From Terriglobia bacterium (GTDB taxonomy: Bacteria; Acidobacteriota; Terriglobia; UBA7540): a DNA stretch of 7,503 bases. The notes under the pieces are model-generated. The model did no database searches, was not told the origin of the DNA, and saw only the letters and a program-made list of their open reading frames with translations. The stretch spans positions 1 to 7,503 of the forward strand of contig JALHUF010000469.1 of the NCBI GenBank assembly GCA_022866195.1. Reading direction: 5' to 3'. Of the stretch, positions 1-5,900 are shown in pieces. The first letter of the stretch is position 1. The number at the start of each line of letters is the position of its first letter. Position numbers and translations under genes: made by a program.

Positions 1-45
1 ATCGGCGGGGTCTATGTCTATCTCTTCCTGCCGCGCAAGTCCTAG
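1..45 (+). CDS. C-terminal end of an unidentified plus-strand gene (partial)
   Basis: Frame 1 is open from the window edge and reads IGGVYVYLFLPRKS before a TAG stop at 43-45. The tail is a hydrophobic stretch followed by a short basic end, which fits the last part of a membrane helix with a cytoplasmic tail. The family cannot be told from 14 residues. It is convergent with the DUF4173 gene, with a 51-base gap in which I see no clear terminator. The call rests on an open frame plus plausible composition only, so it is weak. Confidence 0.4.
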   Translation: MGGVYVYLFLPRKS

Positions 46-96
46 AGCCGCCGCCCGCCACGGCACGTGCGCGACGGCGCGGTTCGTCCTTCCTAT

Positions 97-1584
97 CTAG
101 TCCTTCTTCTCTCGACAAGCCACGGCTTGCAGGGTCGCGGCGTTCTCGTTCACCACGCGCCGGGCTTCTGCTCGGCCCCAACTCCAGGTGCGCCAGTCCG
201 GTTTTTCGGACGGAGGCCAGCGTTTGAGGATACTGGCGGCTACGGTGCAGCCGTCCGGTGGGTTCAAGCTGGGTAGCGCCGAGACCAGCTCCGGCGCAGC
301 GTCAGCGCTGAGCCACGTGGCATAGCGTGCATCAAAGGAGCGGCCGGCCTTCACCCGGGCGGAATTGGTGCGCGCGATGAACGCGTCCGGATTGAGGAAA
401 TGAAGTACGGCAATCAGCAGGTAGCCTGCCACCAGTGCGCCGCAGGCAAAGCGTTCTCGGCGGCCGCGCAGCACCGTCAAGACGAACCAAACGAAGACCA
501 CGGCCAGCCAGCCCATGAAGGCCGTCGGGTAGAGGCGTTGTTCGGTCAGGCCGTACTCCTGCTGGTAGAGCCCCATGCGCTCGACGGCGGAGACCATGAT
601 GACGAAGAGCAGCAGAATCTGCACGCCCGCCAGCGCGCGGAAGATCCGCTCGTGCGCCGGCTGCTCCTTGCGTAGCAGCCAGTGAGCGAGGAGAAGAAGC
701 GGAAGCACCAGCGCTGCGGCGGCCACCAGCTCGAAGAACCCGCGGCGCGCGTATTCGGAGTACGTCAGCCCCGGCGTTACTCCCACCAGCGCCGCCCCGC
801 CGAAGAGATAACGGAGCTGCACGAGGACGAAAAGCAGGAAGAGAAGATCGAGCAATCCCAGAACGATTCCCGTCTCAATGATCCCCAGCGAGAAAACCTG
901 CGGTCGCCAACTTGTGGCCAACTCGCGCTCCCTTCCCACGAGCAAGCCGCGCAAAAACCCGGCCACAATCCAGGCAAAGAAGATGGTCAGGAAGGTGTGC
1001 GAGAAGAGCGTGGCGAAGTTCACATGGAGTACTCTCCTTACCATGCCCTCGAAGACCGCGTCCGCCGCCACGAAAAGGCCGCCGAAAATCACCAGGACGG
1101 GTAAGGCGAGAACGAGGCCGCGCAACACAGCCAGCGCGCGTCCGGAAACGCGATGGTTCAGAACCTCCTTCCACTGAATCTCGCCGATGAGCAAGGGCAG
1201 CAGGCCCACCGCCGCGTTGAGGCCGGCAATCAGACTTCCCATGATGTATTCCATGATGCCTGCAAGGAGAATCCGGCCTCCCTGCGCGCGCAGGACCGCG
1301 AGCGCCAACGCCACCAGCAGCGCCAGAACTTTCAGCATCTTCAAGGCCGGAGAATCCCGCCACACAAAAGCCACAGAAAACAGCAGCAAGGGTAAGAGCA
1401 GCCATCGCCCGGCGCCCGCGAAGGCTGCATGCCGTCCGGCCAGGAGGGCCACCGCCACGAGCGCCGCGGTCCACAGAGTGGCGTTAATCCCCCAGGGGAC
1501 TACCCGTAGGAGAGCATCACCCAGAACGCCGAGCAGGAGCGCCGCGGCCAGAATACGAACTCCCAGGTTTGTCTTGTCGTTCAT
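97..1584 (-). CDS. DUF4173-family polytopic membrane protein
   Basis: A 495-residue integral membrane protein of unknown function. About twelve hydrophobic segments are visible (roughly 11-28, 33-50, 61-76, 83-99, 105-133, 154-174, 190-215, 232-262, 285-303, 317-334, 354-373, 378-397), followed by a soluble C-terminal tail of about 95 residues. Family marks are LTYSEYARRGFFEL (273-286), LTEQRLY (346-352) and NPDAFIARTN (398-407), which I recognise as typical of DUF4173. The start is the ATG at 1584 because a GGAGG lies about 9 bases upstream. The open frame extends 62 codons further, but that stretch is arginine-rich, lacks membrane character and overlaps the 3' end of the prenyltransferase gene. 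It is the last gene of the minus-strand operon, 86 bases after uppS. The role is unknown; an envelope function is inferred from the neighbours. It ends in TAG. Confidence 0.85.
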   Translation of the reverse strand: MNDKTNLGVRILAAALLLGVLGDALLRVVPWGINATLWTAALVAVALLAGRHAAFAGAGRWLLLPLLLFSVAFVWRDSPALKMLKVLALLVALALAVLRAQGGRILLAGIMEYIMGSLIAGLNAAVGLLPLLIGEIQWKEVLNHRVSGRALAVLRGLVLALPVLVIFGGLFVAADAVFEGMVRRVLHVNFATLFSHTFLTIFFAWIVAGFLRGLLVGRERELATSWRPQVFSLGIIETGIVLGLLDLLFLLFVLVQLRYLFGGAALVGVTPGLTYSEYARRGFFELVAAAALVLPLLLLAHWLLRKEQPAHERIFRALAGVQILLLFVIMVSAVERMGLYQQEYGLTEQRLYPTAFMGWLAVVFVWFVLTVLRGRRERFACGALVAGYLLIAVLHFLNPDAFIARTNSARVKAGRSFDARYATWLSADAAPELVSALPSLNPPDGCTVAASILKRWPPSEKPDWRTWSWGRAEARRVVNENAATLQAVACREKKD

Positions 1585-1649
1585 GGGTGCACTGCCTCCG
1601 TGGCAGCGCAGCTTGCGGGCGGGCCGTCGCGCCAGCTTCGCGTTTCTCC

Positions 1650-1666
1650 CGGCGCGGAAGGCGCCG
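1650..1666 (-). repeat. Intercistronic hairpin after the prenyltransferase gene
   Basis: CGGCGC, a 5-base loop (GGAAG) and GCGCCG form a perfect 6-bp stem starting 5 bases after the uppS stop codon. No T-run follows on the minus strand, so it is not a standard intrinsic terminator. It could stabilise the upstream message or reduce expression of the DUF4173 gene. In GC-rich DNA a stem of this size can arise by chance. Confidence 0.3.
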
Positions 1667-1670
1667 CAGC

Positions 1671-2399
1671 TTAGCCGGCCACGGGCGCCGCAATGCGCCC
1701 CAAGCGGCGGTCGCGCCGGCAGTACTCCCGGAGCGCAGCCTCCAGATCGGCGGCGTCGAAGTCGGGCCACATCCGGTCGCTAAACACCATCTCGGCATAA
1801 GCGATTTCCCAAAGCAGGAAATCGCTCAAGCGTTGCTCGCCGCCGCTCCGAATCAGGAGATCGACGTCGGGCGCGGCACCGCCGTTCGTCGCCTCGCCGA
1901 GCAACTGCGCGAACACTTCGCGCGTCGCGGCCTGGCTTGTGTGCAACCGACCCGCGGCGCGCAGGATGGCATCGCGTCCGGAGTAGTCAAGCGCCAAGCG
2001 AAGGTGCAGTCCATGATTGCCGGCCGTGGCGGCCTCCCCCGCCGCTGCGGCCCCGCACAGCGAAGGAGGAAACCGATCCCGGCGGCCGATCACGCTCAGG
2101 CGTGTTCCGTCCACGGCCCAGCGCTCTTTCTCACCCTGGAGAAATTCCTCAAAGAGGCGCAGCAGGTGGCTCACTTCTTGCGCCGGCCGGTGCCAGTTGT
2201 CGCCGGAGAACGCGAAGAGCGTGAGCGTGCCAATGCCGAGCCGGCGCGCCGCCTCCACCACGCGGCGTACTGCGTCCGCGCCGGCGCGGTGGCCAGCCTC
2301 GCGGGGCAGGCCGCGATGAGTCGCCCAGCGCCCGCTCCCGTCCATGATGATGGCCACGTGCAACGGATCTCGTCGCGGAGATGAAAAAGCACTTTGCAT
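1671..2399 (-). CDS. uppS: Isoprenyl transferase (cis-prenyltransferase, UppS-like, divergent)
   Basis: A 242-residue cytosolic cis-prenyltransferase, a family that condenses isopentenyl diphosphate onto an allylic diphosphate to make polyprenyl carriers such as undecaprenyl diphosphate for wall synthesis. Motifs in order: HVAIIMDGSGRWA (14-26, catalytic Asp at 20), HRAG (37-40), LTLFAFSGDNWHRP (59-72), LALDYSGRDAI (135-145), DLLIRSGGEQRLSDFLLWEIAY (180-201, family arginines 184 and 190), then E203. Length matches the family (E. coli enzyme about 253). Two familiar asparagines differ: DGNG is DGSG, and NYGGR is DYSGR. This suggests a divergent paralog rather than the standard housekeeping enzyme; no cdsA or dxr lies next to it. 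The start is uncertain: two adjacent ATGs lie at 2402 and 2399, and GAGG sits 7 bases before the second. A TTG at 2417 has no ribosome site. It follows the regulator gene by 32 bases. Confidence 0.9.
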   Translation of the reverse strand: MQSAFSSPRRDPLHVAIIMDGSGRWATHRGLPREAGHRAGADAVRRVVEAARRLGIGTLTLFAFSGDNWHRPAQEVSHLLRLFEEFLQGEKERWAVDGTRLSVIGRRDRFPPSLCGAAAAGEAATAGNHGLHLRLALDYSGRDAILRAAGRLHTSQAATREVFAQLLGEATNGGAAPDVDLLIRSGGEQRLSDFLLWEIAYAEMVFSDRMWPDFDAADLEAALREYCRRDRRLGRIAAPVAG

Positions 2400-2431
2400 C
2401 ATAAAGCCTCGACTCAAAAAAAGAGACGCGC

Positions 2432-2827
2432 TCAGGCGGGATGGTTCCGCGCGGCGCGAATCACCGTTTCCATGCCGTCCAGGTATCGCTCCAGCGCCCG
2501 GCGTCCGGCGGCCGTCAAGCGATACGCGGTCCTGGGCACGCGGCCCGCGAAGGACTTCGTGCAGGCGACGTAGCCGGCTTCCTCGAGCTTGCGGGCATGC
2601 ACGCTCAGGTTGCCGTCGGTAGTGTTCAGGAATCTCTTCAGGTCGTGGAAGCTCAAGGATTCGTTTACCGCGAGGGCGCTGACGATGCCCAGCCTCACGC
2701 GTTCGTGAATCAGGCGGTCAAGCTGGGGCGCGTTCTCCAGGCCGCGGCGGGACGTGGTCCCCGGCCTGCGCCGCAGCGCCTGCGTTTGCCGCGCCCGGCG
2801 ATGCAACGCTGCATGGACTTTAGCCAC
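2432..2827 (-). CDS. Winged-helix transcriptional regulator (HTH_34-like)
   Basis: A 131-residue DNA-binding protein with a winged-helix domain at about 36-116. LDRLIHERVRLGIVSAL forms the first helix, DGNLSVHARKLEEAGYV (71-87) contains the recognition helix, and KSFAGRVPRTAYRLTAAG (91-108) is the wing leading into the last helix. This arrangement is typical of the HTH_34 / MarR-like group; no effector-binding domain is seen. The first 30 residues are unusually basic and not part of the domain. The GTG start at 2827 is chosen because GAGGAGG lies a few bases upstream and because it overlaps the stop of the membrane-protein gene by 8 bases (GTGGCTAA), a pattern of translational coupling. Members of this group commonly sit beside small membrane proteins. 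It may control its own operon through the palindrome at 3470-3490 (inference). Confidence 0.85.
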   Translation of the reverse strand: MAKVHAALHRRARQTQALRRRPGTTSRRGLENAPQLDRLIHERVRLGIVSALAVNESLSFHDLKRFLNTTDGNLSVHARKLEEAGYVACTKSFAGRVPRTAYRLTAAGRRALERYLDGMETVIRAARNHPA

Positions 2828-3371
2828 CGTACCTCCTCGCGATGAGCACGCCAAAGACGATGTGGACTCCGCCGAACCCCGCCGCCAGGAACGCATTCCC
2901 CCAAGCGGCGGGCGAGAACAGCGCCGCCGCGCCCAAGGCCATCAGGCACGCGCCCATGAGGGGAACGGCCCGGACGGAAAAGGCTCCTCCCGTTACCACG
3001 CCCGCGCCGTAGAGGAGCAACCAGGTCCCCGGCAGCGCGCTCAGCAAACCCGCGCGATAAAGCCCAACCGTCCGCAATCCCCCGGCCAGCAAGGGCGGCG
3101 AGAGGCCGAGCGCGAACTTACGCCCCGGCCCGGAAAGGAGCGGGACATTCGCGGCCCGCGCTTTGCGGCGCATGGTCCAGCCGCCCAGAGCGAGCGCGAC
3201 CAGCGCTTCGAGCATCCAGGTCGCCAACCACCCGTCGGCACTCGGCATGCGCACGGCGACGCCCGCGGCCAGGAGCCCCGTGATCCCCATGAGGACTCCA
3301 CCCTTGCCCGGGACTGCCGTAAAGGACGTCGAGCGCTCCAGGGTTTCGCGGATGTAGCGGATGTCTTCCAT
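2820..3371 (-). CDS. Six-TM membrane protein paired with winged-helix regulator
   Basis: A 183-residue integral membrane protein of unknown function. It begins with a short amphipathic stretch, MEDIRYIRETLERSTSFTAVPGKGG (1-25), followed by about six hydrophobic segments (roughly 25-41, 48-66, 86-105, 112-130, 133-153, 158-177). The opening pattern of YIRxTxERSTSFTAVPGxGG is one I associate with uncharacterised Acidobacteria proteins encoded directly before HTH_34-type regulators. The ATG at 3371 is preferred although its ribosome site is weak (CAGG close by). In-frame ATGs at 3434 and 3443 fall at or upstream of the expected transcription start of the promoter at 3442-3469. First gene of the four-gene minus-strand operon; its stop lies inside the start of the regulator gene. 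It could be a sensor or partner for the regulator, but nothing in the sequence proves that. Confidence 0.75.
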   Translation of the reverse strand: MEDIRYIRETLERSTSFTAVPGKGGVLMGITGLLAAGVAVRMPSADGWLATWMLEALVALALGGWTMRRKARAANVPLLSGPGRKFALGLSPPLLAGGLRTVGLYRAGLLSALPGTWLLLYGAGVVTGGAFSVRAVPLMGACLMALGAAALFSPAAWGNAFLAAGFGGVHIVFGVLIARRYGG

Positions 3372-3441
3372 GGCCTGGTGGTCAAGCCCGGGGGCTTTTG
3401 GCGCGGGCCGACGCAGAGGGCGACAGGGCAACATGGGTGGC

Positions 3442-3469
3442 ATGGTACCCGTTTTCACGGTTCTGTCAA
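3442..3469 (-). promoter_or_regulatory. Sigma70-like promoter of the minus-strand membrane/regulator/uppS operon
   Basis: On the minus strand a perfect -35 TTGACA (3469-3464) is followed after 16 bases by TACCAT (3447-3442), a 4/6 match to the -10 consensus. The expected transcript start is near 3435, giving a leader of roughly 65 bases to the ATG at 3371. The spacer contains a small CCGT-TTTC-ACGG inverted repeat. This placement also helps reject longer N-termini for the first gene. Confidence 0.55.
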
Positions 3470-3490
3470 GTACTTTGTGAAGCAAAGAAC
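3470..3490. promoter_or_regulatory. Palindromic candidate operator next to the -35 box
   Basis: GTACTTTG, a 5-base spacer (TGAAG) and CAAAGAAC form an inverted repeat with 8-base arms and one mismatch. It abuts the upstream edge of the TTGACA -35 box of the minus-strand operon and also lies upstream of the divergent GH9 gene. Size and symmetry suit a dimeric winged-helix protein, and the operon encodes one, so autoregulation is the simple hypothesis. Control of the GH9 gene by the same site is possible but unproven. Confidence 0.45.
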
Positions 3491-3528
3491 ACCCGGGCCA
3501 GAATTCCCGACAATCGCGCTGTGTTCCT

Positions 3529-3537
3529 TGTGCTAAT
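3529..3537 (+). promoter_or_regulatory. Possible extended -10 element for the GH9 gene
   Basis: TGTGCTAAT reads as TGn plus GCTAAT, an extended -10-like element that would start transcription near 3544, just before the ribosome site AAAGGAG at about 3549-3555. No convincing -35 box lies at the right distance (CCGACA at 3507-3512 would need a 19-base spacer). A weak call. Confidence 0.25.
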
Positions 3538-3560
3538 CTCTCTCCCCCAAAGGAGAGAAC

Positions 3561-5309
3561 ATGAACCGCAGAAATTTCCTCACCACCCTGGCGGTGTTGC
3601 CGGTCACCCTGCGGGCGCAGGAAGGTCCGCCGATACCGGACCCCGTGGAGAAGATGACTCCTCCGGCGAAGCCCACCATTGCTTTGAACCATCTCGGCTT
3701 CCGGCCGCATGCCGGGAGGAAGACGCTGGTGGTGCGGGCGCTCGCGTCGCCGCATCCCAAGGAGTTCACGCTTGAAGACGTCAGCGAGCGGCCGTTTCGC
3801 TTCACGCGCCCCCTGGCTGAGGCGCGGTCCGATTTAGGCCCATGCCTGACCGCGGATTTCACCGACCTCGACCGACCCGGCATGTACCAGGTCACGGTCG
3901 GCAGGGAGCACTCGGTGCCGTTCTTCATCGACGAGGAGGTGTGGCGGCGCACGCTGCCCAAAGCGGTGGGCTACTACCGCTACCAGCGCTGCGGCGTGGA
4001 GGTGCCCGGGGTTCATCCGGCCTGCCATCTGGACGACGCGCGCCGGCGTGACAACGGCCAGCACGTGGACGAGGTCGGAGGTTGGCACGACGCCGGCGAC
4101 CTGCGCAAGTGGATGGACGTGACCATGCTCAACGGCGTCGCGCTGCTCAACCTGCTGCGGAACTTTCCCGAGCCGCGACCGGGCGACCCGACCCACGCGC
4201 AAATCCTCGAGGAAGTCCGCTACGGCAACCGCTACTTCCTCAAGATGCAGGATACCGATGGCAAGATTTGGGCCGACACCGCCGGCGGCGTCAACGGCGA
4301 CAACAGCGACAACCATTGGACCGACAACGTCATTGGTAACGCCGACGATCGCTACATCAACACCGAAAAGCGCAGCGATATAGCCGCCGTGTTTGCCACG
4401 TTGCAGGGGCTGGCGGCCCAGTGCTACGCGAAGTCGGATGCCGCCTATGCCAGTCAGTGTCTGGAGGCGGGGTTGCGCGCCTGGAAGGCCTTCGGCCCGC
4501 CGGAGCCAACCCTGGATTGCGCGTGGTGGACGCTGGCCGCTTGCGAATTGTTCCGCGCCACCAAAGACCCCGAGCTGCGAGACCACGCGCTGCTCCTGGT
4601 CCGTGCCTTGCTGGCGCGCCAGAACACCGCGTTCCTCGCCCACCAGCGTCAGGTGCGTGGCTTCTGGATGGAAGGTAACAAGCCTTATGTCGACGCGGTG
4701 TATTCATCCTTCCCGCCCCTGGCTCTCCTGGAACTTCAGGAGACCTTCCCGGAGGCCGAGGAGCGCCAGAAATGGATCGACGCGGTCCAGTTGCACCTGG
4801 ATGAATATCTGCTGCCCATGGCGGAACGCAGCGCTTACCGCACCTTGCCCCTCGGATTGTTCGTGGGTTCACCGACGCCCGAGACTTACCGGCCGCTGGC
4901 TGGCGACCTTACTTACCGTTACTTCATGCCGACGCGCAAGCAGTTCTGGTGGCTGGGGACAACGTCCCACCTGGAATCCAACGCTCTCCTGCTGGCGCGC
5001 TTTGCGCGGCTCGTGGGAGGCAAAGGAAAGCCGTATGTGGACCTCGCCTACCGGCAGCTCGAATGGGTAATGGGCGCCAATCCTTTCGCCGCCTGCCTGA
5101 TGACCGGCGAGGGCATGCGCAATCCCTATCCGCACTCGCGCTTCGTGGGGCTCATTCCCGGCGGCATCATGAACGGCATCGCCGGCAACATGGCGGATGA
5201 GCCTGTCCTCGACCTGGAATACGCCCAGGACTGGCGCACCTGCGAGTACTGGAGCCCGCACGTGGCCTTCTATATCTGGGCGAATTCGGTGCTGGAGGGA
5301 ATTGCGTGA
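3561..5309 (+). CDS. Secreted glycoside hydrolase family 9 enzyme (cellulase-like)
   Basis: A 582-residue GH9-type inverting glycosidase, a family acting on beta-1,4-glucans and in some members on chito-oligosaccharides. Residues 1-20 form a short signal with a twin-arginine start (NRRNFL) and a likely cut near LRA-QE, so export, probably by Tat, is inferred. Residues about 36-125 look like the N-terminal Ig-like CelD_N domain (LNHLGFRPHAGRKTLVVR, later YQVTVG). The (alpha/alpha)6 catalytic domain runs about 130-580. GGWHDAGD (173-180) carries the GH9 aspartates D177 and D180, the latter expected as catalytic base. GANPFAACLMTGEGMRNPYPHSR (505-527) is the conserved late motif. E562 in TCEYWSPHVAF is the expected catalytic acid. 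A strong AAAGGAG ribosome site sits 5-6 bases before the ATG. A stretch rich in N and D (241-274) is unusual. Substrate cannot be fixed from sequence, and no sugar-binding module or other glycosidase lies nearby. Confidence 0.9.
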   Translation: MNRRNFLTTLAVLPVTLRAQEGPPIPDPVEKMTPPAKPTIALNHLGFRPHAGRKTLVVRALASPHPKEFTLEDVSERPFRFTRPLAEARSDLGPCLTADFTDLDRPGMYQVTVGREHSVPFFIDEEVWRRTLPKAVGYYRYQRCGVEVPGVHPACHLDDARRRDNGQHVDEVGGWHDAGDLRKWMDVTMLNGVALLNLLRNFPEPRPGDPTHAQILEEVRYGNRYFLKMQDTDGKIWADTAGGVNGDNSDNHWTDNVIGNADDRYINTEKRSDIAAVFATLQGLAAQCYAKSDAAYASQCLEAGLRAWKAFGPPEPTLDCAWWTLAACELFRATKDPELRDHALLLVRALLARQNTAFLAHQRQVRGFWMEGNKPYVDAVYSSFPPLALLELQETFPEAEERQKWIDAVQLHLDEYLLPMAERSAYRTLPLGLFVGSPTPETYRPLAGDLTYRYFMPTRKQFWWLGTTSHLESNALLLARFARLVGGKGKPYVDLAYRQLEWVMGANPFAACLMTGEGMRNPYPHSRFVGLIPGGIMNGIAGNMADEPVLDLEYAQDWRTCEYWSPHVAFYIWANSVLEGIA

Positions 5310-5327
5310 TGCGGGACAGAGGGGAAC

Positions 5328-5401
5328 GCGCCGCGGGGGCGCAGGCCAAGTTGCGGCTCAGAGGCCCAGCTGAACAACTTGGCCCTTGCGGATAGTCCGC
5401 A
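5328..5401. repeat. Cluster of three inverted repeats at the convergent junction
   Basis: Three stem-loops occur within 74 bases after the GH9 gene. GCGCC/GGCGC (5328-5342, 5-base loop); GGCCAAGTTG/CAACTTGGCC (5344-5384, perfect 10-bp arms, 21-base loop); TGCGGA/TCCGCA (5387-5401, 3-base loop). None is followed by a T-run on either strand, so an intrinsic terminator is not shown, but the site between convergent genes suits transcript ends. The last two also overlap the relict C-terminal codons of the toxin gene, so part of the symmetry lies within former coding sequence. Confidence 0.45.
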
Positions 5402-5411
5402 GAATGCGCTA
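5358..5411 (-). pseudogene. Relict C-terminus of the DUF5615 toxin beyond an amber codon
   Basis: Directly after the toxin stop codon (TAG, 5411-5409) the same frame continues as RILRTIRKGQVVQLGL and ends in TGA (5360-5358). Full DUF5615 proteins commonly end with a helix and strand of the type LRxLxxIRPGQVVxx after the LxPLxPE segment, and this tail matches that pattern closely. Read through, the protein would be about 106 residues, near the usual family length, instead of 89. A single change such as TTG to TAG would explain it. TAG also ends the DUF4173 gene and the gene at 1-45, so amber recoding is unlikely. Confidence 0.6.
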
Positions 5412-5678
5412 AACCTCCGGCATCAATGGACGAAGATCATCAAGCCGGTTGCTTTTTGAATAGAGCACAATCACTGCTGTCTTGAGGTTCGCGATTTTCT
5501 CTCTGAACACAAGATTTCGGTCAACAGTAATGAAGACGTCGAACACACCTTCCATGAGCTCAAGCAGCCTGCCGTTGGTAGCCCCGGCCCAACCCATCTC
5601 GGGAACAGTCCTGACCTGATGGCCGGTGATCTCCCGGGCCAAAGGGCGGGGGAGGCATTCGTCAAGAAGGATCTTCAC
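5409..5678 (-). CDS. DUF5615 PIN-like toxin (C-terminally truncated)
   Basis: An 89-residue PIN-like protein of the DUF5615 / Mut7-C-like group, which includes presumed ribonuclease toxins of VapC type. It starts with the strand and acidic site KILLDECLP (2-10, D7 and E8), continues with GHQVRTVPEMGWAG (19-32) and NGRLLELMEGVFDVFITVDRNL (35-56, acidic D47 and D53), and ends LRPLMPEV. The start is GTG at 5678, touching the antitoxin TAA; an AGG lies about 5 bases upstream. The protein is about 17-20 residues shorter than usual because of the TAG stop, and family-like sequence continues in frame behind it. The acidic residues are all present, so activity may persist, weakened or not. Codons are visibly AT-richer than in the flanking genes, in line with transfer. 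Toxin activity is inferred from family and pairing. Confidence 0.8.
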   Translation of the reverse strand: MKILLDECLPRPLAREITGHQVRTVPEMGWAGATNGRLLELMEGVFDVFITVDRNLVFREKIANLKTAVIVLYSKSNRLDDLRPLMPEV

Positions 5679-5900
5679 TTAGACCTGAGCTGAAAGAAGC
5701 TGAGCTTTGGCCATCTCCAGGGCTTCAATCACCTGTTCTCTCGTTACCGTGGGGAAGTCTTTCAGGAAGTCGTCGATCGAGTCACCAGCTTGCAGATAGT
5801 CGATGAGTGTTTGGACTGGCACCCTCGTGCCGACAAAAACTGGCGTTCCTCCCAGTATCTCGGGCGATGAGTGGACCGCCTTCTGCTTCATGGTTACCAT
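5679..5900 (-). CDS. DUF433 antitoxin
   Basis: A 73-residue DUF433 protein, a small helical DNA-binding family commonly found as the antitoxin before PIN-like DUF5615 toxins. The core reads SPEILGGTPVFVGTRVPVQTLIDYLQAGDSIDDFLKDFPTVTREQVIEALEMA (about 12-64): the GTPVFxGTRVPVxxLxxYL motif, the G-x-S-x-x-x-F-L-x-D-F-P turn and the closing helix are all present, so the protein is complete. The start may be the ATG at 5900 or the one at 5891, three codons in; no clear ribosome site precedes either. The promoter at 5899-5926 would place transcript start at about the second ATG, hinting at leaderless translation from 5891. Its TAA is immediately followed by the toxin GTG, so the pair is co-translated. 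It probably binds and neutralises the toxin and represses its own promoter. Confidence 0.88.
   Translation of the reverse strand: MVTMKQKAVHSSPEILGGTPVFVGTRVPVQTLIDYLQAGDSIDDFLKDFPTVTREQVIEALEMAKAQLLSAQV

Noticed and set aside
1585..1770. 62-codon N-terminal extension of the DUF4173 frame
   Set aside because: Arginine-rich, no membrane character, overlaps the 3' end of uppS, and a good GGAGG site precedes the internal ATG at 1584.
1569..2384. Long plus-strand open frame (271 codons) opposite uppS
   Set aside because: Antisense to a gene with clear cis-prenyltransferase motifs; low-complexity R/A/P-rich translation typical of a GC-rich shadow frame.
2754..3536. Plus-strand open frame (260 codons) opposite the membrane protein and regulator genes
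   Set aside because: R/P/Q-rich translation with no domain, lying opposite two well-supported genes.
3372..3755. Longer N-terminus (128 extra codons) for the six-TM membrane protein
   Set aside because: It would run through the promoter and the 5' end of the divergent GH9 gene, and the residues are unlike the family.
3834..4643. Minus-strand open frame (269 codons) inside the GH9 gene
   Set aside because: Shadow of the GH9 coding region; V/G/A-rich translation without recognisable motifs.
5309..5395. 28-codon plus-strand ORF whose ATG overlaps the GH9 stop (TGATG)
   Set aside because: R/G/A-rich peptide with no recognisable feature, and it lies opposite the relict toxin C-terminus.
5358..5411. 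Amber codon read as an amino acid (stop-codon recoding)
   Set aside because: TAG serves as the normal stop for the DUF4173 gene and the gene at 1-45, and no recoding signal is apparent; nonsense mutation is simpler.
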